Positions 1-9,777 of a stretch of 64,000 nt of DNA are shown piece by piece; position 1 is the first letter of the stretch; the number at the start of each line of letters is the position of its first letter. The DNA is from Sporodiniella umbellata. Lineage: Eukaryota > Mucoromycota > Mucoromycetes > Mucorales > Rhizopodaceae. Location: contig JAIXMR010000001.1 of assembly GCA_025677835.1 (NCBI GenBank), forward strand, positions 186,001 to 250,000, in the 5' to 3' direction. The notes beneath the pieces are model-generated. The model was not told the DNA's origin and did no database searches. It saw only the letters and a list, made by a program, of their open reading frames with translations. A program made the position numbers and the translations under genes.

Positions 1-461
1 TGGATATCAAATATTGTTGACAATCATCTAAACAAATACGTTCCAGTAAAAAACAGTTAAAAAAATGAAAAAGGATGAAAGCATACTAATCTGTCTATCA
101 GGCCTCACCTAATGACGCTAATCATTATCTGACTCAAGCCAAGCAGTTTCTTTTAAAATGGGCCTTTTATACTTCTTTGGTCATGAAAGACTTAGCTCGA
201 CAAAGCGCGCGTAGTTTTAGTATGTCAAAAAAAAAAAAAATCTTTTCGTTAAGACTTCTAGATTCCTTTCACACCCTTCGACTGTTTCTGGACGAATACG
301 CGCTTTATCTCGTTGAGGAAAATATTGCACAAATCAATTACTTGTTATTAAAACAGCAGCAGGCTATGCAACGCGCTGAGTCGTCCTCATCTTCTATTCC
401 TTCCCACTCAGGATCCTTCAAGCCCTCTTCATCTTCTACACACAACGATCACCATGCTTAA
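1..461 (+). CDS. RFX-family transcription factor, C-terminal fragment (5' end outside window)
   Basis: This is the 3' end of an RFX-type winged-helix DNA-binding regulator (Sak1/Crt1/RFX1 family). Exons are 1-45, 102-219 and 262-461; introns 46-101 (branch-like tactaat before the AG) and 220-261 (only 42 nt) keep one frame. The spliced product contains WISNIVDNHLNKYVP, then AKQFLLKWAFYTSLVMKDL and SFHTLRLFLDEYALYLVEE, which match the conserved RFX C-terminal extended region (metazoan RFX1 reads similarly up to the DEYxxYLVE motif). A low-complexity Ser/His tail follows and ends with TAA. The winged-helix DNA-binding domain lies upstream of the window, so its state cannot be judged. In fungi this family controls DNA-damage and cell-cycle genes; target genes here are unknown. 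Family assignment is strong. Confidence 0.88.
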
Positions 462-972
462 AATTCCAAAAGTACACCAATTATTTTGCTGAACTATAAT
501 TTGTTTATAATCCACTATTTTTCTTTTTTTTTTTTATTCAAAAAAGCTTGCTGTAATATATATATATATAATGTAATACCCTTTATTCATAGTACAAATA
601 AATAAAAATGAAGAAAAGTTTTTCTTTTATTGTATTGATTCCTTTCTTGATGTATTACTATTATCCGAGATGTCAAGCTTTTGAAGCGCATTTACTAATT
701 GTTGATGCTTTGGTAGTTTTCTTTTCTTAATTCTTGAAGATAAGATGGGTATTCGAGAGGGTCTAAGAGTCTTTTTGTGATGAGACTTTAGGCAATGGCC
801 TTCTTGTTTTGAACCATCCATATATTTTAGACTCCATAAGACAAAAACATAGGCATTTCCGCTCTGTTTTTTTTTTTTTATAAAAAAAAACGTCACTCGA
901 TTTAAGTCGAGAGGGAAAAATATTGATACGAAACTGTTTTTTTTTAATCTGCAAATAGCTTATTATCGCATT
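462..972. other. Intergenic gap between RFX gene and KHDC4-like gene
   Basis: No convincing gene. It holds a (AT)7 run at 557-571, several T-runs, and a T13-ATA-A9 inverted run at 867-890. The distal part should contain the promoter of the gene starting at 973. Confidence 0.6.
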
Positions 973-2579
973 ATGGCTGACATCGCTAAGTACGAGAGTT
1001 CCTTTTCTCATTTCTATATAAAAATAAATGTTTGCTCTGTATTAATCTATTGCTCGAAAAAGAAAAAGAAAATGGGATCAAGACGATCAGAAAGATGAGA
1101 GTGTCCCAGAAAAAAAAATGACAAAGTTAGAAGGCGACCCTACAAAGGCTGCAAGTAAAGTGCAAACTCAGGACGACAAAACTTTTTCACTAAAAGATCT
1201 TTTCCTTTTTATCATTTTCATCTTTAGATGAGGCTGCAGCTAGAATAAATGCCATGTTACAACAGAAAGGCATTTCTTTAAACGTTGAAGATAGCAAAGA
1301 AGGCGAATTTTCTAAAAATATTCCTATCAATGAGCTCAAAAACAGATATATGCTTACTCGTGGAGCTACCCAAACTCAAATTCACCAAGAAACAGGGGCA
1401 GGTATGTTGACAAATAAGTTTTTTTTTTTTTTCAAAAATTTTAACAAGCAGTGTATTAGATGTGACAACCCGTGGAAAATACTATCCCGACATATCCTTA
1501 GCCACACCTAGCGAGCCGCCTCTTTTCTTGCATATTAGCGCCAAATCCCAAGAGTCCCTTGATAAAGCACTCAATGCTATCCAAGAGTTGATTGAAACAG
1601 CACAGGTACCGTCCGCTCAGCCTGTTGAAAGAGTGGAACGACGTTTCGAACGCAAGTTTTTCGAAAGAAAGCTACCAGTCGATGTGCCCGGAAACCCCCC
1701 ATTCAACCTTCGAGCAAAGATTGTTGGGCCTCAAGGTGCTTTTGTAAAACACATTGTACAGGAAACAGGTGCACGTGTTCAATTGAAAGGACGTGGTTCC
1801 GGATTTATCGATTCAGTTACCGGAAAGGAGTCAGAAGAAGACCTTCACGTCCACATCACGTAAAAACAACCCAACGTTCATGTACAAACAAGCATAACTC
1901 ATATTTAATTAGATGTATGAAGGAAGATGGCTTAGAGTCTGCTATTAAACTCACTGAAGATTTACTGTCTACTGTTCGACAAGAAGCAGAAAGATCGCAA
2001 GCATATGGTTACAACCGAGGTCGTCCCAGCTACAATACTGGAGTAAGGATAGACAAATACATATTGATATATGTGAAAAAAAAAAAAAAAACATTGAAGA
2101 CTAACCTTTTTTCTACTAATTTCTTTCTTTCTTTCTTTCTTTTTTTTTCTATTTTTTCTTATAAAAAAAAGTACTATGGCGGCTATAGTGCGCCACCTGG
2201 CCCACCTGGACCTAATAGTGTTCCTGCTGCACCACAGTCAGCAGCAGACAACAATACATATGGTTACGATTATAGCCAATATTATAGCAATTACTATCAA
2301 AACCCTTCAGACCCTAACCAGTATCAAGCCTATGATGCTAACTATTACAATTACTATGGCTATCAACATGCCGAAGCACCTGGAGCGCCTGGTAGTGTAC
2401 CGCCTCCACCCGGTGGAGCTCCCCCTGGTGCGGGCGCTCCCCCTCCTCCTCCCCCTAGCGACTCTGGTTTACCGCCGCCACCACCTACAAGTGATCCAGG
2501 TGCTCCTCCCCCTCCTCCTTCAGGTGGTTCTTCTGAACCTTTAACCCCTCCCCCTCCTCCCCCTCCTGCCTCTGCCTAA
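973..2579 (+). CDS. KH-domain RNA-binding protein, KHDC4/BLOM7-like, proline-rich C-terminus
   Basis: Six exons: 973-989, 1063-1154, 1228-1401, 1460-1859, 1913-2042, 2172-2579 (406 aa). The first exon is only 17 nt; it was chosen because ATG-GCT-GAC-ATC-GCT-AA joins in frame to a KRKWDQ motif, and a K/R-WDQ motif is typical of the KHDC4 N-terminus. An AAARINAML helix follows, then a KH-like segment with NRYMLTRGATQTQI and STRGK-type motif, then a second KH segment (NLRAKIVGPQGAFVKHI, ETGARVQLKGRGSGF) with the GPxG loop. The last exon is Tyr/Gly/Pro-rich with several poly-Pro stretches that could bind WW or SH3 domains. Human KHDC4 acts in pre-mRNA splicing and snoRNA processing; a nuclear splicing role here is inferred. 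The intron at 2043-2171 carries an A14 run and a long T-rich tract. Confidence 0.85.
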
Positions 2580-3159
2580 AAAAAACTTGGTCTTATAGCT
2601 GGTAATGCTTTCTTGATTTGTCTTTTTTTTTTTTAGAAATAAAAACCATTTATGCTGTATGTAAAAAATATGCACAATGCTACGCTTGCGATATGTATAT
2701 ATGGGCAGAGATTTGATAGTGCTTCTTAAAGACAATCATCTATATACTACAGACCGTGTAATATTCTTACTCAAACCTTCAAAACAACGACAACTTGACA
2801 TTGAGTTTGTGTTTAGAAATATGGTAGGCTCAGCAGTTTTGATTATTGTACCAAAACATTACAGGGTTAGCGTTTCTAGAAACATATTTCAATGGCATTG
2901 TAAAAAAATTTCTACAGTTTACAAATCCAAGTAAAAAAAAAGGAAAGCAATCATGTACTGAATTTGATTCGCCAAGAAAAAGGCCTGGGCGTGTATACAA
3001 TGTACTACCAAACAGCGTTTCACATACATGCAAACTGCTTATATAAAAATTGAATGCATCCAAACTCTTATCGTACTTTTTTGTTGTAATTGAGAAAAAA
3101 AGACTGTTGTTTTTCCATTGTTTTTATGTGCAAAAAGTATATTCGTTTATTGTGGACTC
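2580..3159. other. Convergent intergenic region
   Basis: This lies between the 3' ends of the KHDC4-like (+) and CHZ1-like (-) genes. Short ORFs on both strands show no recognisable domain. Nothing else is seen besides T-runs that may serve 3'-end formation. Confidence 0.6.
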
Positions 3160-3809
3160 TTATTCTTCTGCATCCACTGGGTCAGCACCAAATTGCTTGT
3201 AGTCGATTTTGTTTCCACGAGTTCTTCTTCCACCAGCAATAATCAAGCTAGTATCTAAATTCTCCAGCTCATCCTCTAATCGAAGGTATCGTTGAGTTAA
3301 ATTTACATAATGAAACTGCTTTTGCCTTACCAGACACCTCACTTTTCTCAGCATCAGAGCCTTCGTCGTCGTTCAGTTTCTTTGAAGTGCTTTTTTTCTT
3401 AGGCAAGTCACTCTTAGCAGCCCTCTTTCCAGAATTTGATGTCTTTTTAGAAACTGTTTTACTAGAAAAATCTTCATCCGAATTGTCTGTAATGCGTTCA
3501 GTATGTAATTACAAACATGAGGGGGATTGGTATGTACCGCTCTCTTCCTCTTCTTCTTCTTCCTCTTCTTCCTCTTCTTCCTCTTCCTCTTCTTCCTCAT
3601 CACTTTCGACGTATTTCTTAGGCTTTACGTTGCTAATCTCCCCGTATGAAAAATTACGAAAAGTTAATGCCGAATTGGCAAAAAAGGTGAACTAAAATGC
3701 TTCCAAATACCGTGAAGTGCTAGGTCTAGGCGCTTCCTCTTCATCACGCTCGGCAAGCTTACGCTTAGAAGCCAACTCCAAAAGTTTTGAGCGACGATCT
3801 CCAGACATT
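3160..3809 (-). CDS. CHZ1-like histone chaperone (CHZ domain, acidic)
   Basis: Four exons on the minus strand: 3809-3712, 3632-3538, 3486-3331, 3275-3160 (154 aa). The start MSGDRRSKLLELASKRKL is basic and helical. Next comes a long uninterrupted Glu run encoded by a GAA/GAG microsatellite (plus-strand 3541-3597). A Ser/Lys-rich segment then leads to the C-terminal motif LDTSLIIAGGRRTRGNKIDY, which matches the CHZ motif (LD-x-SNI-x-GRRTRGK-x-IDY) of yeast Chz1 and human HIRIP3. Chz1 escorts H2A.Z-H2B dimers to the SWR1 remodeller in the nucleus. The small size and acidic composition fit the family. Introns are 51-79 nt. The Glu tract length may vary between strains because it is microsatellite-encoded. 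Confidence 0.85.
3541..3600. repeat. Coding GAA/GAG (TTC/CTC) trinucleotide tract
   Basis: The plus strand shows repeated ctcttcttcc units; on the minus strand they encode consecutive glutamates of the CHZ1-like protein. Slippage would change acidic-tract length without a frameshift. Confidence 0.85.
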
Positions 3810-4520
3810 GCTTAGGATAGTAAGAAAGCAAAAGAAAAAGAAAAATTTAGGTTGCGTAAAACATATTCACAGATATTGTTCCGACACACCTTAGAGGCTT
3901 GTCCCGTATTACTCTGCTTCTACTTAATTTTTGAGCCCTCAAAAACATTTTAAAATTCCGCTTTGGAGAACAATAAAAGATTCAGACGAAATTCTTACAA
4001 TAACAATAGAGACCGCAACCAAGCTAAGCTGTATACGGTTTCGACTATAAACTCAGTCTAAATGAAAATAGACCTAATCAGCTCCTCGTTGGGATAAGAC
4101 ATGAGTATTACATATGCCTTGATACAAAACACAAAATTAACAGTGTGTGATGACTTTTGAATTGGGGGGAAGAAGTAAAATTATTAATGGTTTTTCTCTT
4201 TATGAAAATCCGAATTATATTAGATACTCAAAGTAACGCAACGTTTACCTAATATAGACATCATTCTTATTCGCTCCCCTTTAACAAACACATATGATCA
4301 TGAAATATATCAAGACTGACGGCCTTATCCAGATAATTATCGGGAGTTTTATCGTATTGTGCTGTTTTTTCTTTTAAATCAGAGCGATTATACTTGGATT
4401 GATTTTACAAAAAAAAAATTTATTGAAAACAATCTTTAGAATCGGCTGTATCCAAGGTTATAAATTGTGATAAAAATATAAGAAATAAAAGTTTACATTT
4501 TTTTTTTTTTGTCTTGGCTT
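3810..4520. other. Intergenic region upstream of the CHZ1-like gene
   Basis: The 0.7 kb between the CHZ1-like start and the stop of the epsin gene holds no credible ORF, tRNA or repeat beyond short A/T runs. It should contain the CHZ1-like promoter and the epsin 3' UTR, since both genes are on the minus strand. Confidence 0.55.
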
Positions 4521-6227
4521 CTAAAGCAACAGGTCATCAAAGGCAGATGTGGACTTTTTGGGCTGCTGTACATTGTTTGTAGCCGGAGCCGCCCAATTAT
4601 TCCAGTTAGCATTAGTGTTGGAGCTCTTCATAGCATTCATGGATAACCCCGTTGTGTTGTTCTTCACTGGCTCTGCCTTCTTTCCTAAGGAGTCTAAGCT
4701 TACAAAAGAGGAGGCCTGAGACCACATACCACCAATTGGTGTGTTGTTTGTGGAGGGTTGAGAAATAGTGTCTTGTTTGACTGTTTGGTTTGAATGGTTG
4801 CCAAGCAAATTGTTAGACACAGGGACAGCTGTTGCATTATTTGGGGTAAGCTGGGATGATGTATACATTTTTGGCGCTGGCGATATTGCAGAAGAGGTAT
4901 TAATAACATCATCGCCCAAAAGATCAAATATATCGTTTGACTTTTTTGCAGGAGCGGTGGCAGTGAAACTACTGGAATTGCCAGCAGGGGCGCTTTGAAA
5001 GTCGTCAAAGCCATCTAGGAATTAATTATATAAATAAAACTAATAAGGTTGTATACAACAATACCGTCGTCATTTCCAACGGTAAAATCTCCCCATTCGT
5101 CATCTCTATTGCTGTCTTTTTTAGGAGCTGGTTCATCAAAATCGAACAAGTCTTTTGCTGTAGCAGGCTTTGATTTAGGCTCTGACTTGGAAGTTGATTC
5201 TGATTGTGATTTGTTTTTGGCTGGAGGAAGGTCGCCATCACTGTACTTGTCGTCATGAAAATCGTTGTTCATACCATCTGATCCAAAACCCTCAAACCCA
5301 GAGTTCCCATATCCTTCTCCATAGCTTCCGCTTCCATTATATCCGCTGCTATTGCCGTATCCTCTATTACTAAATCCTCCGCCATTACCATACAACGCGC
5401 CAGAGGAATATGATCCTCCGCCATCAGAACCAACGCCCGTATACTTGTTTTTATTTTTGATAGCCTTCTTTCTCTCTTCCTTAATCATTTCTGTATTATT
5501 TAATAGCTCTTCCAACTCTTTAGCTCTGTTGCGAACTGGGTATTCAAGTGAGTTTAAAAACCAATATGGGCAGTTATATATATACCGTTCAAGCCTTGAT
5601 CCTTGCCCTTTTCATCAACGTAATGGAAGCTTCTAAGCATTTTTATCATGTAAACGTGCGATCGTGCGTCAGGCACTACTCTTTCAGAGCCGTTTTTCAC
5701 CAGATATTCTAACAGAACAAGAGCCTGTAGAACAAAAATAAATCAGTAACTACAATAGAGCAGAACACCCAAACGACCCACTTTGTAAATTTGTCTCCAT
5801 TGCTTAGCTTCCTTTTCTGTAAATCTTTTGTAGAGTGTTGGCATGATTTCCATGAAGTACTGACTTTATAGATAAAAAGTTATTTTACTATAAATCTAGT
5901 TTTAATGGATATTACTGGTTGTGGGTTCCTTGGGAAATCTCTTGCATTAGAGTACTTGAAGCGCCCCATGCTTCATTGTTTGTTGCCTCGTGTACTTTGG
6001 CCTCCATCTCTGTGTAGTTGAGTACCACATTTTTTCTATCATATGTGAGTAGGCACTATTTGGTTTTATTTGTTTTGCAATTTACATTTTGTTAACGACA
6101 TCCTAAACAAACAGATGAGTCAATAGGCATCAAAGGCTCTTCTTTTTTTTTCAGGAACTTTAATCTAGCTTACCCTAACTTCCCATAAGTCAGGAATACT
6201 CAAATTGAGATTTGGAAAGGAATTCAT
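4521..6227 (-). CDS. Epsin-type ENTH adaptor, Ent3/CLINT1 (epsinR) family
   Basis: Seven exons on the minus strand: 6227-6174, 6102-6086 (17 nt), 6035-5916, 5863-5782, 5724-5586, 5535-5065, 5014-4521 (458 aa). The ENTH domain fills residues ~15-155: DVVNKIKNVVLNYTEMEAKV, NNEAWGASSTLM, NGSERVV, FHYVDEKGKDQGLNVR, EERKKAIKNKNKY. This is the Ent3/CLINT1 pattern rather than the Ent1/2 pattern. The tail is Gly/Ser/Tyr-rich with adaptor-binding motifs: DLFDFDE, DEWGDFT, DGFDDF (gamma-ear/GGA-binding type), DIFDLLGDD and a terminal FDDLLL resembling a clathrin box. The family binds PI4P/PI(3,5)P2 and clathrin/AP-1/GGA at the trans-Golgi and endosomes, sorting SNAREs. No UIM is seen, consistent with Ent3. 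Introns are 49-96 nt. Confidence 0.93.
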
Positions 6228-6496
6228 GGCGATGAAAAAAGGGAACTATCCTTTTCCTTTCAAGTCGTTATTTTATCACTTGAGGCATCGATTCAAATAC
6301 AGATAGGTGGAGTACAAAAATGTAATTATTTTATGTATGAAACGAGTGTAAAAAAACAAAAATAAATGTATAAGGAATGAAAGTTTTGCATCAATGTTGA
6401 AGGGTAATCTGTTACATAAGTATAGCTACTTGAGGTACTTTTATCTATCATAAAACGATACTGCTGGATAGATTCATGCTGATAGGACTATTAAAA

Positions 6497-8969
6497 CTAC
6501 TTGTGGGCTGAAAGAGTCTCAAAAGAGTTAGACCATTTCCTAATTGCATCCAGCATTGCTAAAATTTTTTCTTCGTTGCCCGAAAAAACATCTAATTATT
6601 GTGTTAATATATTAAATGACATGCCTCCAAGTACCTTTGATTGTATATTGGCCATCCACTTCCACACCCTCTCTTCCCATAAATTTAAAAGCAGCGACTA
6701 TGTTATCTAAAACCATGACACTCAAAGACCCGTCCTTTTGCAATGGTGGTTTACGTATTGTTTTGTGACTAATGGATTCAAGAAGTTGGACAAGCACATC
6801 CCCATTTTTGAAAGACTCGGTAAGGTTGCTTATGTTTTTTTCTAGAGGCAAATAAGAGTTGACCCATTGTAGGTACTGAGTTGCATCCCAATGTCTGTCA
6901 TCGCTGTGTTTCTTTCCAGAAGCTTTCTGCTTCATATTCTGGTAAGAGATACTATTCAAAAGTTCGTGATGTTGAGGGTCGATGATGTCTTTCTCTTCAT
7001 CGTTCATATATTCTATTGGTATTGCAGGTACTGCTTCTTCTTCTTGAATCATATGATGAGTAATCCCTGACTCACGTAACTGTCTTCTATCTTCTAATAG
7101 AGGGGCCTTTGCTTCAAACGGTTTTATTTGCTTTTGGTACATAATTACTGAAGGAGGTCTAGGCCGCATACGACGAGCAATATCCAAAGACACAGTTGCC
7201 ATCTGATTAGACGACATAACAGGAGCTACAAACTATTAGATAACAAAAAAAATTAATATCTTACCTTTCAGGTCCCTTGATATTGTTGCTTTCATGAGCA
7301 TAGTAACCCATGCTTTCATAGACTGTTCTGTATCGGTGTAAAAATGAAAAGTTCTTTCTGACTCGTGCTGTGCTTTAAAACAGTATTTCCCAGCATGAAT
7401 AGACTCGTCTGTTGCAACTTTGTACCCACGCAGGTGTATAATTCCTTTCATACGTATATCCTTTGGACTTTTGAAATAAAACAGGTTTGTACCCTTAAGT
7501 ACAAACCATCTTTTGTTCCAAGTTTTGTATTTGTCGCCTTGTTTGTATAGCCAGCCTTCGTGCTCTGGGGCACAAAAAGACTCAGTAGTAGAGGCGCGGT
7601 TAGTCTGCTCTTCAAAAGGTGACACTGACAATTTGTGCGTTCCTGTTGTATAACTATCATGTCAGACCTGCCTCAATAAACCTCATCTCCTTACATAGAC
7701 TTCCTGGTAGGTGTTGACTTTGAAGATTTAAGTTTGATGTTTGCTTGGGTAGCCTATTCAAATGTACGTGTATATTTTTGTTGTATTTTTGGAGAGTGAG
7801 TCTGTTAATTACGTAATTGTATCGATTTAAAACCACAACGTACGTCGTTTACAGACCAACGGCTGTGCTCTTCTATTGTGCTATGTTGCAAGTTTTGAGA
7901 TAACGTTTTACTGAACGATTTTGGATCAGGGCTCAACTCTCTACTTCGTGGGGTTCTACTTCCACCTGACGATACAGTATTGTATGTATTGGACCTACTT
8001 ATTCCAGATGAGCTAAAACTTTGAGGTGAAGGTGATCTTTGAATGTCTTTGTTTTGGCGAACTGACAAAAATGAGTTTCTATCAACATCGCCAGTACGAT
8101 AGCTTGCCGGAGGTAAAGGTGCTTTTCTAGGAAACTGATAAAGTGCATCACCTTCTTCATGTATACTACTATTCATAGTACTTTGTGAATTGGACCTGCG
8201 TAGCCGTGCAGACGACCTTCTATACGATGAATGCTGGATAGCGCTTGTAGATACGGATGTGTTGGGTGTAGGAATTAGGAAACTGCTATATGCACTTGAC
8301 TTCTGAAAATGTAATGTTAGTAGTCGTGTTTTTTTTTTTGTACTTTTTATCTATTTTTGTGTTTCTTTTCTATATATTTATATACATATATATACAAAAA
8401 GCTCTATACCTCCGCACTAGAATTTCTTTTCAAAGAATTAATGGCCTGCATTATTTTGTATCTTTTTCCGAAAGTATCGATGCCTAACTCTTTCAGTGTC
8501 TCAATGCTTAGATCTAGCAAGATATCACCAGTGATTTCCTGATCAATAAAGTGGTTTGCAACCGATTCAAATCCAACAGAACACAGCCACTGCGCAACCT
8601 GCTTGGTGTTCCAGTTTTCAACTTTTGTATTCATTTGGAGGTGAGACAAGGCGTCCTCAATTTCGTCGTCCACTGTTGATCTTGATGAACGTAAAGACTG
8701 GTGTGGGCTAGGTATGTATTGTTTAGGTTTGTCTAAGCAGGTATAATTCATAGGGAAGAGTCCTGTTTCGCCTTTTATATTTCTACCCTACCAAAAGCGG
8801 TAAATAAGCTGACACCTGATAAGCTCCTTTGTTTTAAAGCTACCTGCCACCAACCGTCTAAATACTTTTCATCCTTTTCTAAAACTACAATAGGCTCGCC
8901 AACTAAAAAATCAATCTCGTCTTCATTCTCAGCTTCGAAATTATGGACAGCATAAACTAGATTGCTCAT
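6497..8969 (-). CDS. SH3-SAM-PH-CH polarity scaffold (Boi1/Boi2/Pob1-like with C-terminal calponin-homology domain)
   Basis: Seven exons on the minus strand: 8969-8844, 8787-8410, 8302-7844, 7753-7695, 7653-7265, 7225-6635, 6591-6497 (698 aa). Residues ~3-60 form an SH3 domain (AVHNFEAENEDEIDF, YLDGWWQGRN, GLFPMNY). Residues ~93-160 form a SAM domain (WNTKQVAQWLCSVGFE ... LKELGI). A Ser-rich linker follows, then a PH domain at ~355-460 (EGWLYKQGDKYKTWNKRWFVL). The last ~130 residues form a calponin-homology domain (QYLQWVNSYLPLEKNI, FKNGDVLVQLLE, VLDNIVAAFKFM, KILAMLDAIRKW). SH3-SAM-PH is the Boi/Pob1 architecture, which links Cdc42, formins and exocytosis at growth sites; the CH domain is extra compared with yeast Boi1/2 and Pob1. 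Three introns are only 39-43 nt (7226-7264, 7654-7694, 6592-6634). Confidence 0.9.
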
Positions 8970-9777
8970 ACTTTATCTAATGAAAAAGGAAGGGAGTGGG
9001 GAAGAAGGTGAGTATTAAGGAAAAGAAAAAAAGAAATACAAAAAAGAAATATAAAAAGAACAGAAAATAAAGAGGAGAAGCGGAGTAGGCTAGTTACACG
9101 GTTTTATGTATTAAGTAAACGAAAAGACTTTTTGCTGAATTTCTGTTGTAAGTCAGACTACACTCATTAGTAGGTTTCTCACCTCTCTCCCTTCTACTCC
9201 ACCTCCTTTCCTTTTTCCCCTCTTTACCTTTTGCTCCCTCCTTACGAATTGGCATACTAATAATAGAGTGCATATAATTTTGCAAAAACTAGCAGTAAAG
9301 AAACGTGAAATATGCATAAAATTGTAGGGAGGACATCGCGTAGGCTCTGTTACAAGGCTTTATGTTTATTGTCGCTGACGCCTGTATACTATCCTGGCCT
9401 GTAACATAAATGCAACTGACGAAGCATTGTGACTATCTCGAAGTTCTATACAATTGTCTTGTCTTCACTGAAGCACTGTATCACAAAATAGTCTCGGCTT
9501 TCTTTTTCTGGAAAAAAGCCATTGATTGGTTGAATGTTTGTGGGGTGCTACTCAGTAGTGTAGTGATTAAGAGGCGAGTATACCTTGTAGGGAAACTAAA
9601 TAGACATATGTCTATCAAACTGCTAAATCGCGTTATTTGTCTTTATATTTTTCGCTTTGTCTTCGTTTCTAGCAAGTACAAAGAAAGAATATAGGCGAAT
9701 AAGTGCAAAAAAATAAATAGTTTGATTGTGAGACTGCTCGGTTTTTTGTTCGTTTTTATTTTTTTTTAAAAAAAACA
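8970..9777. promoter_or_regulatory. Divergent promoter region between the Boi/Pob1-like and Ssk2-like genes
   Basis: These 0.8 kb separate two divergently transcribed starts (8969 minus, 9778 plus). It contains purine-rich DNA at ~8985-9080, a pyrimidine-rich block at 9179-9242, and a T9A8 run at 9759-9775 ending three bases before the MAPKKK ATG. No specific factor site is claimed. Confidence 0.55.

Noticed and set aside
9540..9610. tRNA D-arm-like stretch (agtgtagtgattaagag)
   Set aside because: No anticodon arm, T-arm with ttcgaatc-type loop or closing acceptor stem follows, so it is not a tRNA.
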